From JAGKXC01 sp964554385 (GTDB lineage: Bacteria; Bacteroidota; Bacteroidia; NS11-12g; UBA955): DNA of 64,000 bases. The stretch lies in contig CAZKOM010000004.1 in NCBI GenBank assembly GCA_964554385.1, positions 1 to 64,000 on the forward strand, in the 5' to 3' direction. This document shows, one piece after another, positions 53,990 through 62,530 of the stretch (positions within the stretch are counted from its first letter, which is position 1; every line of letters begins with the position of its first letter). The notes beneath the pieces were generated by a model, which was not told the origin of the DNA, searched no databases, and saw only the letters and a list, made by a program, of their open reading frames with translations. Both the position numbers and the translations under genes were made by a program.

Positions 53990-54955
53990 ATGCCTCAGGC
54001 TCACGAAAATACCGGAATATTGATATCTGTGGTTGTGCCCATTTTTAACGAAGAAATGAACGTTAGAAAATTGTACAATCGGATTGATGATACTTTGATT
54101 TCAATGGGAAAGAGCTATGAAATTATCTTTGTAAATGATGGTTCTAGGGATGCTTCAATGCCCATTATTATTTCGATGGCTGAAGAAAATCCTTCGGTGA
54201 AATACATTGATTTAAGTAGAAATTTTGGACATCAAATTGCTATAACGGCGGGTATCGAGCATGCAGTTGGTGAGTATATAGTAATCATGGACGGGGATGG
54301 ACAGGATCCACCGGAGTTAATCCCTTCACTTTTTTCTAAAGCATGTGAAGGATATGAGGTGGTTTATGCGAAACGCAAAACGAGGCAGGGTGAAACGTGG
54401 ATGAAGAAGATAACGGCTAAGGTGTTTTATCGGTTGTTGTCTAAAATGACGAAAGTTAATATTCCGTTAGATACCGGTGATTTCAGAATGATACACCGCA
54501 AAATACAGCGGGTATTGAAACACATGCCAGAGCAGGACAAGTATTTACGAGGTCAGATAGCATGGATAGGTTTTAATTCTACGTTTGTAGAATATGATCG
54601 TGAGGAGAGAATGGGAGGCGAAACCAAATTTAGTTATTCGAAGATGTTGAAATTTGCGATGGATGGAGTGGTTAGCTTTAGCAGTTGGCCGTTGAAATTG
54701 GCTACTATTTTTGGATTTTCTGTTTCTTTGGTAGCTTTTGGAATGATTATTTATTCCATTTATCAGAAGTTTTTTGGATACACTATTCAAGGTTGGACTT
54801 CATTGCAGATTTCCATTTTGTCTCTTGGCGGGGTGCAACTGATTGGTATGGGCATGTTGGGGGAATACGTTAGCAGAATGAGTGAGAATGTAAAAAATAG
54901 GCCCACCTATGTTGTAAAGAATAGCAATATCGCCTCGATAGAAGATAAAGAATGA
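53990..54955 (+). CDS. GT2 glycosyltransferase, DPM1/GtrB-like (polyprenyl-phosphate sugar synthase)
   Basis: A 321-residue GT2 enzyme with a GT-A fold: ISVVVPIFNEEMNVRKLYNRID at residue 12, IFVNDGSRDASMPII near 42, YIDLSRNFGHQIAITAGIEHA and VIMDGDGQDPPELIP near 95, then DTGDFRMIHRKIQRVLK and MPEQDKYLRGQIAWIGF near 185. Two C-terminal membrane helices (ATIFGFSVSLVAFGMIIYSIY and ISILSLGGVQLIGMGMLGEYVSR) anchor it. Such proteins transfer a sugar from a nucleotide donor to undecaprenyl or dolichyl phosphate. The GT-C gene 7 nt downstream is the likely user of the product. Confidence 0.87.
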   Translation: MPQAHENTGILISVVVPIFNEEMNVRKLYNRIDDTLISMGKSYEIIFVNDGSRDASMPIIISMAEENPSVKYIDLSRNFGHQIAITAGIEHAVGEYIVIMDGDGQDPPELIPSLFSKACEGYEVVYAKRKTRQGETWMKKITAKVFYRLLSKMTKVNIPLDTGDFRMIHRKIQRVLKHMPEQDKYLRGQIAWIGFNSTFVEYDREERMGGETKFSYSKMLKFAMDGVVSFSSWPLKLATIFGFSVSLVAFGMIIYSIYQKFFGYTIQGWTSLQISILSLGGVQLIGMGMLGEYVSRMSENVKNRPTYVVKNSNIASIEDKE

Positions 54956-54962
54956 GTTGAGC

Positions 54963-56699
54963 ATGCGTAAATTATTGCGATATTGGGCAGAAGACCGTTT
55001 GTTTTTTATCGGTTGGTTTTTTTTACAATGGATCTTGGGTTGGGGCGAGCGCTTAAAACTTGGCCCATTTGGTATGCATCAAGGGGCTCAAGCCGACAGG
55101 GCAGGTGTGGCTTGGAATTTTTACCACGAGACGTTGAATTTGTTTTTGCCCAGAGTGATGGAAAACCGCGCGGCAGAAGGAATTGCAGGCATGGAATTCC
55201 CCATTATTTCTTATGTGGTTGGACTTGCTTGGCGAGTTTTTGGTTTTCATGATTGGATGTACCGTTTGGTAGTTGGTTTGATTGTTACGGCTGGCTATTG
55301 GAGTATATGGCGATTGTTAAAGGAAATTGGCATTATTGGATTGGGTAGGGTGGCGATTGTTTTACTATTATTTCTTTCACCCATTATGGTGTTTTACACT
55401 TGGAATTTTCTTCCGGATCCTGCTGCGTTGGGTTTTGTTTTTATCGGTTTGTATCATTGGCATCGTTGGCGTATAAATGCAAATGGTGAAGTGAGATCAA
55501 GTCCTTTTTGGGTTTGGTTTTTCTTCTCATTAGCTGGATTAATCAAGGTAAGTATGCTAATTCCGTTTTTGTCTTTGATTACTTTGGAGTACATTAAATC
55601 GGATGTTCTAAGTGTTATTCGCGGATTTGGAGGTAAGCAAAAATTGAAGGTAAAAAACACGGAATTTGGTGAAACTATTGTGTTGGACGATGTCGAAAAC
55701 CCAATGGGAAATGGGCAGCGATTTGGCTTTTTACCTATTTCAACTTGGCGATTAGCCATAGTTTATTTAGGAGTAATTGCAACAGTTGTTGTCTGGTATG
55801 TTTATTCTGCCTGGTTAACTAAATCTACATGGAACATCCATTTCATTCAATCCATTAATCCGGTTGGGTCTCTGAATGAGTTAGTTGATATTTTAAACTT
55901 TGTTGAAAGTGTATGGTTGGATAGTTTATTTTTTGGTAGTGCTTTGTTTTGGTTGTTGTTTTTATGGGTATTTTCATTGTTGAAAAAGCAGGGGAATTGG
56001 GAAATTTGGGATATTCTCAGTGTGATTAATTTTTTTGGTTTCTTGTGTTTCTTTTTACTGTTTTCAAGGCAGTTTCGATTCCATGATTATTATTTGTTAA
56101 CGGGTTGGCCATTTGTGTTTTTAGCATTGGTCGTGATTTTTAGAACACAATTATGGCAACGAGCGGTATTTGTTGGTTTTACTGGAATAGTTTCAATATT
56201 TTTCTTCGTTTACTATCCTATCCGAGGGATTGGCCACTCTTCTAAAATGCTGAGTTATCGCACAGAGCGCGGTAATTATTATTGTCAGAATGTGATTAAA
56301 GACGAACAGGACTTGGCGGACATTGGCTCTTGGTTGAATCAGCGAGGAGATCCAAATTATACAGCGGAGGTTTTGGTTGTTGGCGATCCATCTCCTTCAA
56401 CAGCTTTGTATTATTTGCACCGCAAAGGATTAAGACTGGCACCGGATTTCGATTCGGTTGCTTGCAGAGGCATTTGGAATAAACGGATAATGTTGGAATC
56501 AGGTATTTCTGTGGATAGTTTATGCTGGCAGTGGGAGTGGGATTATCGATATGGTAAGCGAAGAAAATTGGATTTTTTAGTAGTTGAAAAAGGTTATATT
56601 GATACTTTAGGTATATCATCTTATATTGTTGATATAAAAAACGATAAGAATTTGGTATATTCAAGTGGAAATTGGAACTTATACCAAATAAGTAAATAG
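54963..56699 (+). CDS. GT-C type membrane glycosyltransferase
   Basis: A 578-residue polytopic membrane protein with about ten hydrophobic segments. The first extracytoplasmic loop has GMHQGAQADRAGVAWNFYHE, then MEFPIISYVVGLAWRVFG, resembling the corresponding loop of GT39/83-type enzymes (aspartate and the conserved NFPI-like EFPI). It has the same layout as the protein at 42274. Such enzymes move a sugar from a lipid-linked donor to a target on the outer side of the membrane. Coupling to the upstream GT2 (7 nt) makes a polyprenyl-phosphate-sugar donor likely. The acceptor is unknown. ATG 54963 is preferred over TTG 54957. Confidence 0.7.
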   Translation: MRKLLRYWAEDRLFFIGWFFLQWILGWGERLKLGPFGMHQGAQADRAGVAWNFYHETLNLFLPRVMENRAAEGIAGMEFPIISYVVGLAWRVFGFHDWMYRLVVGLIVTAGYWSIWRLLKEIGIIGLGRVAIVLLLFLSPIMVFYTWNFLPDPAALGFVFIGLYHWHRWRINANGEVRSSPFWVWFFFSLAGLIKVSMLIPFLSLITLEYIKSDVLSVIRGFGGKQKLKVKNTEFGETIVLDDVENPMGNGQRFGFLPISTWRLAIVYLGVIATVVVWYVYSAWLTKSTWNIHFIQSINPVGSLNELVDILNFVESVWLDSLFFGSALFWLLFLWVFSLLKKQGNWEIWDILSVINFFGFLCFFLLFSRQFRFHDYYLLTGWPFVFLALVVIFRTQLWQRAVFVGFTGIVSIFFFVYYPIRGIGHSSKMLSYRTERGNYYCQNVIKDEQDLADIGSWLNQRGDPNYTAEVLVVGDPSPSTALYYLHRKGLRLAPDFDSVACRGIWNKRIMLESGISVDSLCWQWEWDYRYGKRRKLDFLVVEKGYIDTLGISSYIVDIKNDKNLVYSSGNWNLYQISK

Positions 56700-56761
56700 T
56701 GTAGACCTCTCTACGGATTAATGCCTTAAACAAAACACAACACGGGTTGTTGGTTTTGTAA

Positions 56762-58264
56762 ATGAAAAAGATTGTCGTTGTATTTCCTCATCAGCTATTT
56801 TATGCTTTTCGTTTTTGGGAGGCAATGGACGAGGTGGTTTTGATTGAGGAATACTTGTTTTTTAAGCAGTTTAATTTTCATAAGCAAAAGTTGATTTTTC
56901 ATCGAAGCAGTATGCGTCAATTTGCTGATTTTCTTGTTTCTGAGGGTGTTAAAACTACATACATAGAATCCAATAATCCTTCTTCTGATATTCGTGTTTT
57001 TTTGCAAGGAATGAAGGGTTTGGAGCGGCAGTTGAATTTTATCGATCCTACCGATAATTGGTTAAGACGAAGAATCGAACATAGTGCGGCGACATGTTCT
57101 TTGGAAATAACGTGGATTGAAACACCTAATTTTATCTATACGCAGAAGGAAAATGCGGTTTATCAACTAGGACGTAAAACGTATTTTCAGACGGATTTTT
57201 ATCAATACAATCGAAAGAATAGAGGATGGTTGATGACTGCTGATGGAAAACCAATTGGTGGTAAGTTTAGTTTTGATACGGAGAATCGAAAATCATTTAA
57301 AGGACAGGTTTCGGTGCCAAGTCCTACTTTTATTCCAGTAAATACCTATTTGGAAGAGGCAAGAGATTATGTGGATAGAAATTTTGGGAACAATTTGGGT
57401 TTGTTGTATTGGGATAAACATACATTTTATCCTACAAATAGAGAGGGTGCATTGGTTTGGCTAGATGAATTTTTCAAGAAACGTTTTAGGTTGTTTGGGG
57501 ATTTTGAAGATGCCATCGTTACTGAATCGGGTAAAGAGTTTATGTTTCATTCGGTGTTATCCCCGTTAATTAATGTTGGGTTATTGAGTCCTCAGGAGGT
57601 AGTTGAAAGGGCCATTGAATATGCCACTTCTCATGAGTTGCCATTGAATTCACTAGAAGGTTTTGTTAGACAAATTACGGGTTGGCGGGAATTCATTCGT
57701 CACGTTTATGAGGATTTAGGTACCCGTCAAAGAACCAAGAATTATTGGGGATTTACCAGATCCATACCGGTATCTTTTTACACGGGTGAAACGGGCATTG
57801 AACCAGTGGATTTTGCCATAAAGAAAGCATTGAAATACGGGTATAATCACCACATTGAGCGATTGATGATTTTAGGCAATTTTATGTTGTTGTGTGAATT
57901 TAATCCTGATGATGTCTATCAATGGTTTATGGAGATGTATGTGGATGCATACGATTGGGTGATGGTTCCTAATGTTTATGGTATGATATGTTTTGCCGAT
58001 GGGGGTTTGATGACTAGTAAACCGTATATATCCGGTTCCAATTATTTGGTGAAAATGGGAGGTTTTAAGAAAAGCACGGGAGCTGGGGGATGGCAAGCTA
58101 TTTGGGATGCTTTATTTTGGCGATTTATGCATAAACAACGGGGATTCTTCTCGAGTAATCCGCGATTAGGGATGTTGTTACGCACATGGGACGGGATGTC
58201 GGAAGAGAAGCGAAATAACCATTTGCAGATTGCTGAAAACTATTTACAATCTTTAAATCAATAA
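56762..58264 (+). CDS. Photolyase-related protein of the FeS-BCP/CryPro type, apparently lacking the cluster cysteines
   Basis: A 500-residue protein of the DPRP (PF04244-like) photolyase family. The N-terminal alpha/beta domain begins KIVVVFPHQLFY and carries VVLIEEYLFFKQFNFHKQKLIFHRSSM at 25-51. The FAD domain has YNHHIERLMILGNFMLLCEF near 361-380, YVDAYDWVMVPNVYGMICFADGG near 393-415 and SKPYISGSNYLVKMGGFKKS near 419-439. In PhrB-type members, four Cys (positions equivalent to 350, 438, 441 and 454) bind a 4Fe-4S cluster. Here residue 351 is Phe, and 435-455 has no Cys, so the cluster is probably lost. It should bind FAD and repair UV photoproducts, or act as a light sensor. It is followed by a second photolyase-like gene. 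Confidence 0.82.
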   Translation: MKKIVVVFPHQLFYAFRFWEAMDEVVLIEEYLFFKQFNFHKQKLIFHRSSMRQFADFLVSEGVKTTYIESNNPSSDIRVFLQGMKGLERQLNFIDPTDNWLRRRIEHSAATCSLEITWIETPNFIYTQKENAVYQLGRKTYFQTDFYQYNRKNRGWLMTADGKPIGGKFSFDTENRKSFKGQVSVPSPTFIPVNTYLEEARDYVDRNFGNNLGLLYWDKHTFYPTNREGALVWLDEFFKKRFRLFGDFEDAIVTESGKEFMFHSVLSPLINVGLLSPQEVVERAIEYATSHELPLNSLEGFVRQITGWREFIRHVYEDLGTRQRTKNYWGFTRSIPVSFYTGETGIEPVDFAIKKALKYGYNHHIERLMILGNFMLLCEFNPDDVYQWFMEMYVDAYDWVMVPNVYGMICFADGGLMTSKPYISGSNYLVKMGGFKKSTGAGGWQAIWDALFWRFMHKQRGFFSSNPRLGMLLRTWDGMSEEKRNNHLQIAENYLQSLNQ

Positions 58265-58311
58265 CGTCCCAAGTATATTGTATAGTAAAACTATTTATAA
58301 TTATTTAATTC

Positions 58312-59466
58312 ATGAAGATTCCATCTATATCTTTTCCCACCGACTTTAATTCTATTTGGCAACGAATTGAGGCTATCGATCCATATAAATATGCAAAAAC
58401 GCGCAATTTCATATGGGGGGCGGTTTCGTATTTATCGCCATATATTTCTCGGGGGGTAATCTCCGTTGAAGATGTTAGAAAGGTGGTCTTGACTAAGGTG
58501 GATTCACCTTGGGAAATTGAGAAGTTTCTACAAGAATTAGCCTGGAGGGAATATTGGCAACGGATTTGGTTAGATAAAGGAGATGCGATTTTTTCGTCGT
58601 TGCGTAATAAGCAGGAGAGATTACGAAAAGATGTTACTGGATCGACAATACCATCGGCTGTTAATCGCTCAGAGACGGGCATTTCGGCATTGGACATCGG
58701 AATAGAACATTTGCAAAAATCTGGATACATGCACAATCATTTGCGTATGTATTTGGCGAGTTTATGGACCAATATTGGTGGGTATGCTTGGCAAGATGGT
58801 GCAAAATGGATGCATTATCACTTATTGGACGGTGATTTGGCTAGTAATTGGTTGAGTTGGCAATGGGTATGTGGGACGAATTCAAGTAAATTGTATTACT
58901 GTAACCAAGAAAATATTAATAAGTACTGTGGAACAAAAGATGAAGGGACGATATTGGATTTTACTTATGAGAAATTATCAATGAATCCATTCATTGTACC
59001 AGATGTAATGAACGATTGTGATCCACTGGTATTTCCTGAATCTCCTAATTTTCGGGGTGTGGATGTGATTACAAGGAGGGAGGAGTTAACGCATGTAGGG
59101 GAAGAGAAAATATTCCTGTATCATTGGTATCATTTGGATCCCCGATGGATGGCAGATGAAGTTGGCACACGTATTTTATTGATTGAGCCGAGTTATTTTA
59201 AAAAGTTTCCAGTAAGTGATGTAGTGTGGGATTTTGTATTGGCTTTAGCTCACGAAATTCCTGCGATCAAGGTTGTTTATTGTGAGTTTCAGGAATTGAA
59301 ATCGTGGTGTCCAGATTCTACTTTTATTACTCGTGAGCATCCCATTGTTAGCCATTGGAATGCACAAAAGTGTGCTAGACCGTGGATGAGTGTACATGCA
59401 ACGGCCACAGGATCTTTTTTCAATTTTTGGAAAAAAGCATCGAGAGAAATTATGGAGAAAGGGTAA
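58312..59466 (+). CDS. Photolyase-like protein with domains in reversed order (FAD-binding domain first)
   Basis: A 384-residue protein. Residues 1-210 match the helical FAD-binding photolyase domain: SYLSPYISRGVIS near 39-51, IEKFLQELAWREYWQRIW near 69-86, ETGISALDIGIEHLQKSGYMHNHLRMYLASLWTN near 121-154, and LLDGDLASNWLSWQWVCGT near 171-189. There is no alpha/beta domain before it. Instead one follows at about 262-355 (KIFLYHWYHLDPRW, RILLIEPSYFKKFP, IKVVYCEFQEL). RILLIEPSYFKKF resembles VVLIEEYLFFKQF in the N-terminal domain of the preceding gene. This is consistent with a circularly permuted photolyase. Related Bacteroidota proteins are usually called only FAD-binding domain proteins. It lies 47 nt after the first photolyase gene. 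Confidence 0.78.
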   Translation: MKIPSISFPTDFNSIWQRIEAIDPYKYAKTRNFIWGAVSYLSPYISRGVISVEDVRKVVLTKVDSPWEIEKFLQELAWREYWQRIWLDKGDAIFSSLRNKQERLRKDVTGSTIPSAVNRSETGISALDIGIEHLQKSGYMHNHLRMYLASLWTNIGGYAWQDGAKWMHYHLLDGDLASNWLSWQWVCGTNSSKLYYCNQENINKYCGTKDEGTILDFTYEKLSMNPFIVPDVMNDCDPLVFPESPNFRGVDVITRREELTHVGEEKIFLYHWYHLDPRWMADEVGTRILLIEPSYFKKFPVSDVVWDFVLALAHEIPAIKVVYCEFQELKSWCPDSTFITREHPIVSHWNAQKCARPWMSVHATATGSFFNFWKKASREIMEKG

Positions 59467-59534
59467 ACCAGCCGCTTCAAGTAAATGGGAAGCAGAATTT
59501 TTAATTTAGCAGTGGAAGCAAAAAGTAAATGTGT

Positions 59535-60308
59535 TTACTGTTGATTTAGGAAAAAGTGGAAGGAATCTCCACGAAGGCCATACCGTAATGTTTCTAGGGG
59601 TAACAACTCGTTAGGAGCAATATTTCCAAGGTTTACGTTAGTGCCGTACAATTGAATGAACCAAACTTGTTGTTCTTTTTTGGGTGCTTCCCAGATAACA
59701 TTTTCTTGAGGGATTTTTCGGATAATTTCAGCAACCAAGCCGGATCTCACCTCGCCTGAACCTCGGAAAATACCTACGGTTCCTGATTCACGAGCTTCTG
59801 CGATTACTTTGCTAGCACCCGCGGCTAATTCGGTTTCCATTTGCTCTATCCATTCATAGGGCGGGATGATTTTTTCTGCATCCTTTGAGCCAACTTCGCT
59901 TAATACAGTAAAGTCTTTGGATAGGGTATTTATGTATTCGCATTTTTCATCGTGATTCATGTCCAATGAACCGTCGCTTACCTCTGCATGAGTTAATTTC
60001 AATTTGTCTAATAAATTTCTATAATCATCAAATTGATTTCTTACAATATAGGCCTCAAATAAAGTACCACCCAAGTATACCGGAATATTTGCGGAATGAT
60101 ATAAATTGATTTTCTCTTGAAGTTTTGGTGTGAAAAAACTAGTCCCAAAACCCAATTTTACTAAATCTACATAACTAGATCCTACTTCCAGGAAGTTTTG
60201 GGCTTCTGTTAAGCTAAGTCCTTTATCCATAACCATAGTGATACCATTGGTTCTGGGTTTCTGATTTCTATCGGGTAAGTTCTTTAAGTTGAATAAATCG
60301 CGGTTCAT
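59535..60308 (-). CDS. comA: Phosphosulfolactate synthase-like protein (ComA family)
   Basis: A 257-residue protein matching phosphosulfolactate synthase, a TIM-barrel enzyme that adds sulfite to phosphoenolpyruvate. Characteristic segments: RTNGITMVMDKGLSLTEAQNFLE near residue 20, YVDLVKLGFGTSF near 45, IPVYLGGTLFEAYIVRNQ near 75, AEVSDGSLDMNHDEK near 110, and NVIWEAPKKEQQVWFIQLYG near 205. In methanogens this begins coenzyme M synthesis. In Bacteroidota the product more likely feeds sulfolactate/cysteate routes, perhaps to sulfonolipids, which is inference. It overlaps the TPR gene upstream by 4 bp and probably depends on it. Confidence 0.8.
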   Translation of the reverse strand: MNRDLFNLKNLPDRNQKPRTNGITMVMDKGLSLTEAQNFLEVGSSYVDLVKLGFGTSFFTPKLQEKINLYHSANIPVYLGGTLFEAYIVRNQFDDYRNLLDKLKLTHAEVSDGSLDMNHDEKCEYINTLSKDFTVLSEVGSKDAEKIIPPYEWIEQMETELAAGASKVIAEARESGTVGIFRGSGEVRSGLVAEIIRKIPQENVIWEAPKKEQQVWFIQLYGTNVNLGNIAPNELLPLETLRYGLRGDSFHFFLNQQ

Positions 60309-61765
60309 AATCCTAATCGAGGTGTAGTAAATTTAGAAATACAAGTTAAAATAGCTGTGGCTTTTTTGAGTTCGGGTGCAAAGGTAAACAATTGTACGTG
60401 ATCGTTAGGGTTTAATTCTAGTGCACGCTCGAGGACAAGCAAAGCGGCATTTACTTGATTGTTGAGGTAGCATAATGCGGCAAATCGATATAATAACCCA
60501 GGATGCTGAGGATTGTTGGTTAGCGCCTGTTCGATTACTTCCAATGATTTTTCAGATTCCCCATTTTCATGTAAAGCGGTTATATAATCCAACCATAATT
60601 CTGGATTATTGGGGTGTTCTAGCGTTAATGTTTGGTAAAGGGGTTCCCATTTATCGGCTAAGTTAGCGCCAAAATATGCGGATGCGAGAACCATTCCATA
60701 ATCTGGCTCAAATCGATCGATATCGTATGCTTTTTCAAGATAAGGAATGGCTGAAGTATAATTTTCCTCGTAGTGCCAAGTTAAACCCATCGAATACCAT
60801 GCTTCCGCATCGTGAGGATGCTTTTTTAATATTTCCTTGTACAGCGTTCTACATGTTTTGTTATCACCGGTTTCGTAGTAACTCCAAGCTAATAAACCTT
60901 GAATTTCTTCTAGTGAGGACTTGTGGAATTTCTCTTCTAAGGCGGCATAGGTTTTTATTAAGTCTTCGTACTGACCTAATTCGTATTGGCATTCGAGGTA
61001 GGCGATCCAAGCATCAACGAAGTTTTCGTTAATAGTAACTGAATAATCCAATGCTTTTAGTCCTTTTTCGTGATTGTCTTGGGACATGAATGCGGTGCCA
61101 AGCACAAACCACGCTTCTGCTGAATATGGGTCTTGGTCGATTATTTTCTCAATCATAGGGATTAACGCAGCGATTAGGCCGTTTTCTTCGGCTTTTTCGA
61201 TGTATTTTTCCATGATTGAACTTACTTCCGATCCGGCATCTAGGGCTTTTTCAAGAATGGGCATTGCCAGTTCAAATTGCTCGTGATAAAGGGCAATTTC
61301 TAAAAATTCCTCCAATAAAGCCTCTTCTTCGCCTAAGTTTTCTAATATTGATTCTAAGTTCTCAAAGGCTTTAGGTTTATTACCTTGCAAACTGTAGATT
61401 AAGGATTGCATAAACCCTAAGGCAGGGTCGAAGGGATTAAACTTAGATGCTTTATCGATATAGGATTTTGCGCGATTTAATTTTTGATCACGGATGAGCC
61501 ATTCACACATGTGCAGTGTAAAAATTGGCATGTACGGGTAATGCACAATTGCCTGATCTAAAATGCCTCTAATTTGTTGGTCTACGCGTAATTGTCCGCT
61601 TTGAGTGGGGAATTGAGAGGCATAGTGCCTAAACAATTCTAGGTATTCTCTTGCGGTAAATGTTTCGCGGGATTTAGTTTCGAAGTCGTTGACCAATGCA
61701 TCCAAATCGCCTTGGAAGATATCGTCTTCTTCTTCGTCATCCCAATCGGAGGAGAAAAAACTCAT
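60305..61765 (-). CDS. Cytoplasmic tetratricopeptide-repeat protein
   Basis: A 486-residue TPR protein. The acidic N-terminus (SDWDDEEEDDIFQGDLDALV) has no signal sequence, so it is cytoplasmic. TPR-like helical pairs are clear: AEAWFVLGTAFMSQDNHEKGLKALDYSV near residue 225, AEAWYSMGLTWHYEENYTSAIPYLEKAYDI near 325, and LLYRFAALCYLNNQVNAALLVLERALELNP near 435. It likely serves as a protein-protein scaffold. The ATGA overlap at 60305-60308 couples it to the phosphosulfolactate synthase. The start codon is 5 nt after a TAACTTTG -7 box. Confidence 0.78.
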   Translation of the reverse strand: MSFFSSDWDDEEEDDIFQGDLDALVNDFETKSRETFTAREYLELFRHYASQFPTQSGQLRVDQQIRGILDQAIVHYPYMPIFTLHMCEWLIRDQKLNRAKSYIDKASKFNPFDPALGFMQSLIYSLQGNKPKAFENLESILENLGEEEALLEEFLEIALYHEQFELAMPILEKALDAGSEVSSIMEKYIEKAEENGLIAALIPMIEKIIDQDPYSAEAWFVLGTAFMSQDNHEKGLKALDYSVTINENFVDAWIAYLECQYELGQYEDLIKTYAALEEKFHKSSLEEIQGLLAWSYYETGDNKTCRTLYKEILKKHPHDAEAWYSMGLTWHYEENYTSAIPYLEKAYDIDRFEPDYGMVLASAYFGANLADKWEPLYQTLTLEHPNNPELWLDYITALHENGESEKSLEVIEQALTNNPQHPGLLYRFAALCYLNNQVNAALLVLERALELNPNDHVQLFTFAPELKKATAILTCISKFTTPRLGL

Positions 61766-61770
61766 TGATT

Positions 61771-61778
61771 CAAAGTTA
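61771..61778 (-). promoter_or_regulatory. -7 box in front of the TPR-comA operon
   Basis: On the minus strand TAACTTTG is a full TAnnTTTG and ends 5 nt before the TPR start codon (ATG 61765). No TTG is present at usual spacing. It again implies an almost leaderless message. Confidence 0.45.
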
Positions 61779-61890
61779 ATTATTGAGTTGGGGCTTGTGT
61801 TAAAATTGGCTGGCGTGTCATCCCCAACTTTTTCACATACTTATAGGTATGGCGACGTAGATTGTTATAAATTGCGGAATTATTTGAAAT

Positions 61891-62511
61891 ATGTGGGCAG
61901 CTATAGGTTACGGATTTACAACAGGTTTTGTGATGAGTGTATCGTTGGGGGTGGTATTTTTTATGTTAATTCAAGCCGGACTTATTGGAGGAATTAAGAA
62001 GGGCTTGCCTATTGCGCTGGGAGTAATTTCTGGAGATTTGATTTTTGTAGCATTAGCAGTTAAGTTCAGTGGGTATTTGAAGGGCTTTTTAGAAACGTTT
62101 TATGATTATTGGTTTTTATTAGGTGGGGTAGTTTTTTGTGTATTGGGACTGGGTTATTTATTAAAAAAATACAGAGAGCAGCACGATGAGAGTGAAAGTA
62201 AAATTGCGCAGATGTCTGCGTGGCAATTATGGTTACGTGCGTTTTTGATCAATATTGCAAATCCGGCCAATTTAACTTGGTGGATAGGTTTGTTTAGTTT
62301 GCCACCGGCCATTTATTTTTCCGATTCCAATCAGTGGATATTTGGTATTTCCGCAGTTGCGTCTATTTTTTTAACGGAGGTTGCGATTTCTTGGGGGTCG
62401 GGTAAGGTGAAATCACTGTTAAACGAGCACTTTATGAAACGATTGAATACCGGTATGGGTTTGTTGTTTATGGGAATCGGGGTGTATATGATTATTTCGG
62501 TGTTGGTTTGA
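61891..62511 (+). CDS. LysE family exporter
   Basis: A 206-residue inner membrane protein with about six hydrophobic segments: GYGFTTGFVMSVSLGVVFFMLIQAGLIGGIKKGLPIALGVISGDLIFVALAV at the start (the LysE N-terminal signature), YWFLLGGVVFCVLGLGYLLKK near 75, then LRAFLINIANPANLTWWIGLFS near 115 and TGMGLLFMGIGVYMIISVLV at the end. LysE proteins export amino acids or related metabolites; the substrate is not known here. It reads plus between two minus-strand genes, divergent from the TPR gene and ending 19 nt from the convergent epimerase gene. Confidence 0.83.
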   Translation: MWAAIGYGFTTGFVMSVSLGVVFFMLIQAGLIGGIKKGLPIALGVISGDLIFVALAVKFSGYLKGFLETFYDYWFLLGGVVFCVLGLGYLLKKYREQHDESESKIAQMSAWQLWLRAFLINIANPANLTWWIGLFSLPPAIYFSDSNQWIFGISAVASIFLTEVAISWGSGKVKSLLNEHFMKRLNTGMGLLFMGIGVYMIISVLV

Positions 62512-62530
62512 TTAGGTACTGCTATGGAAA

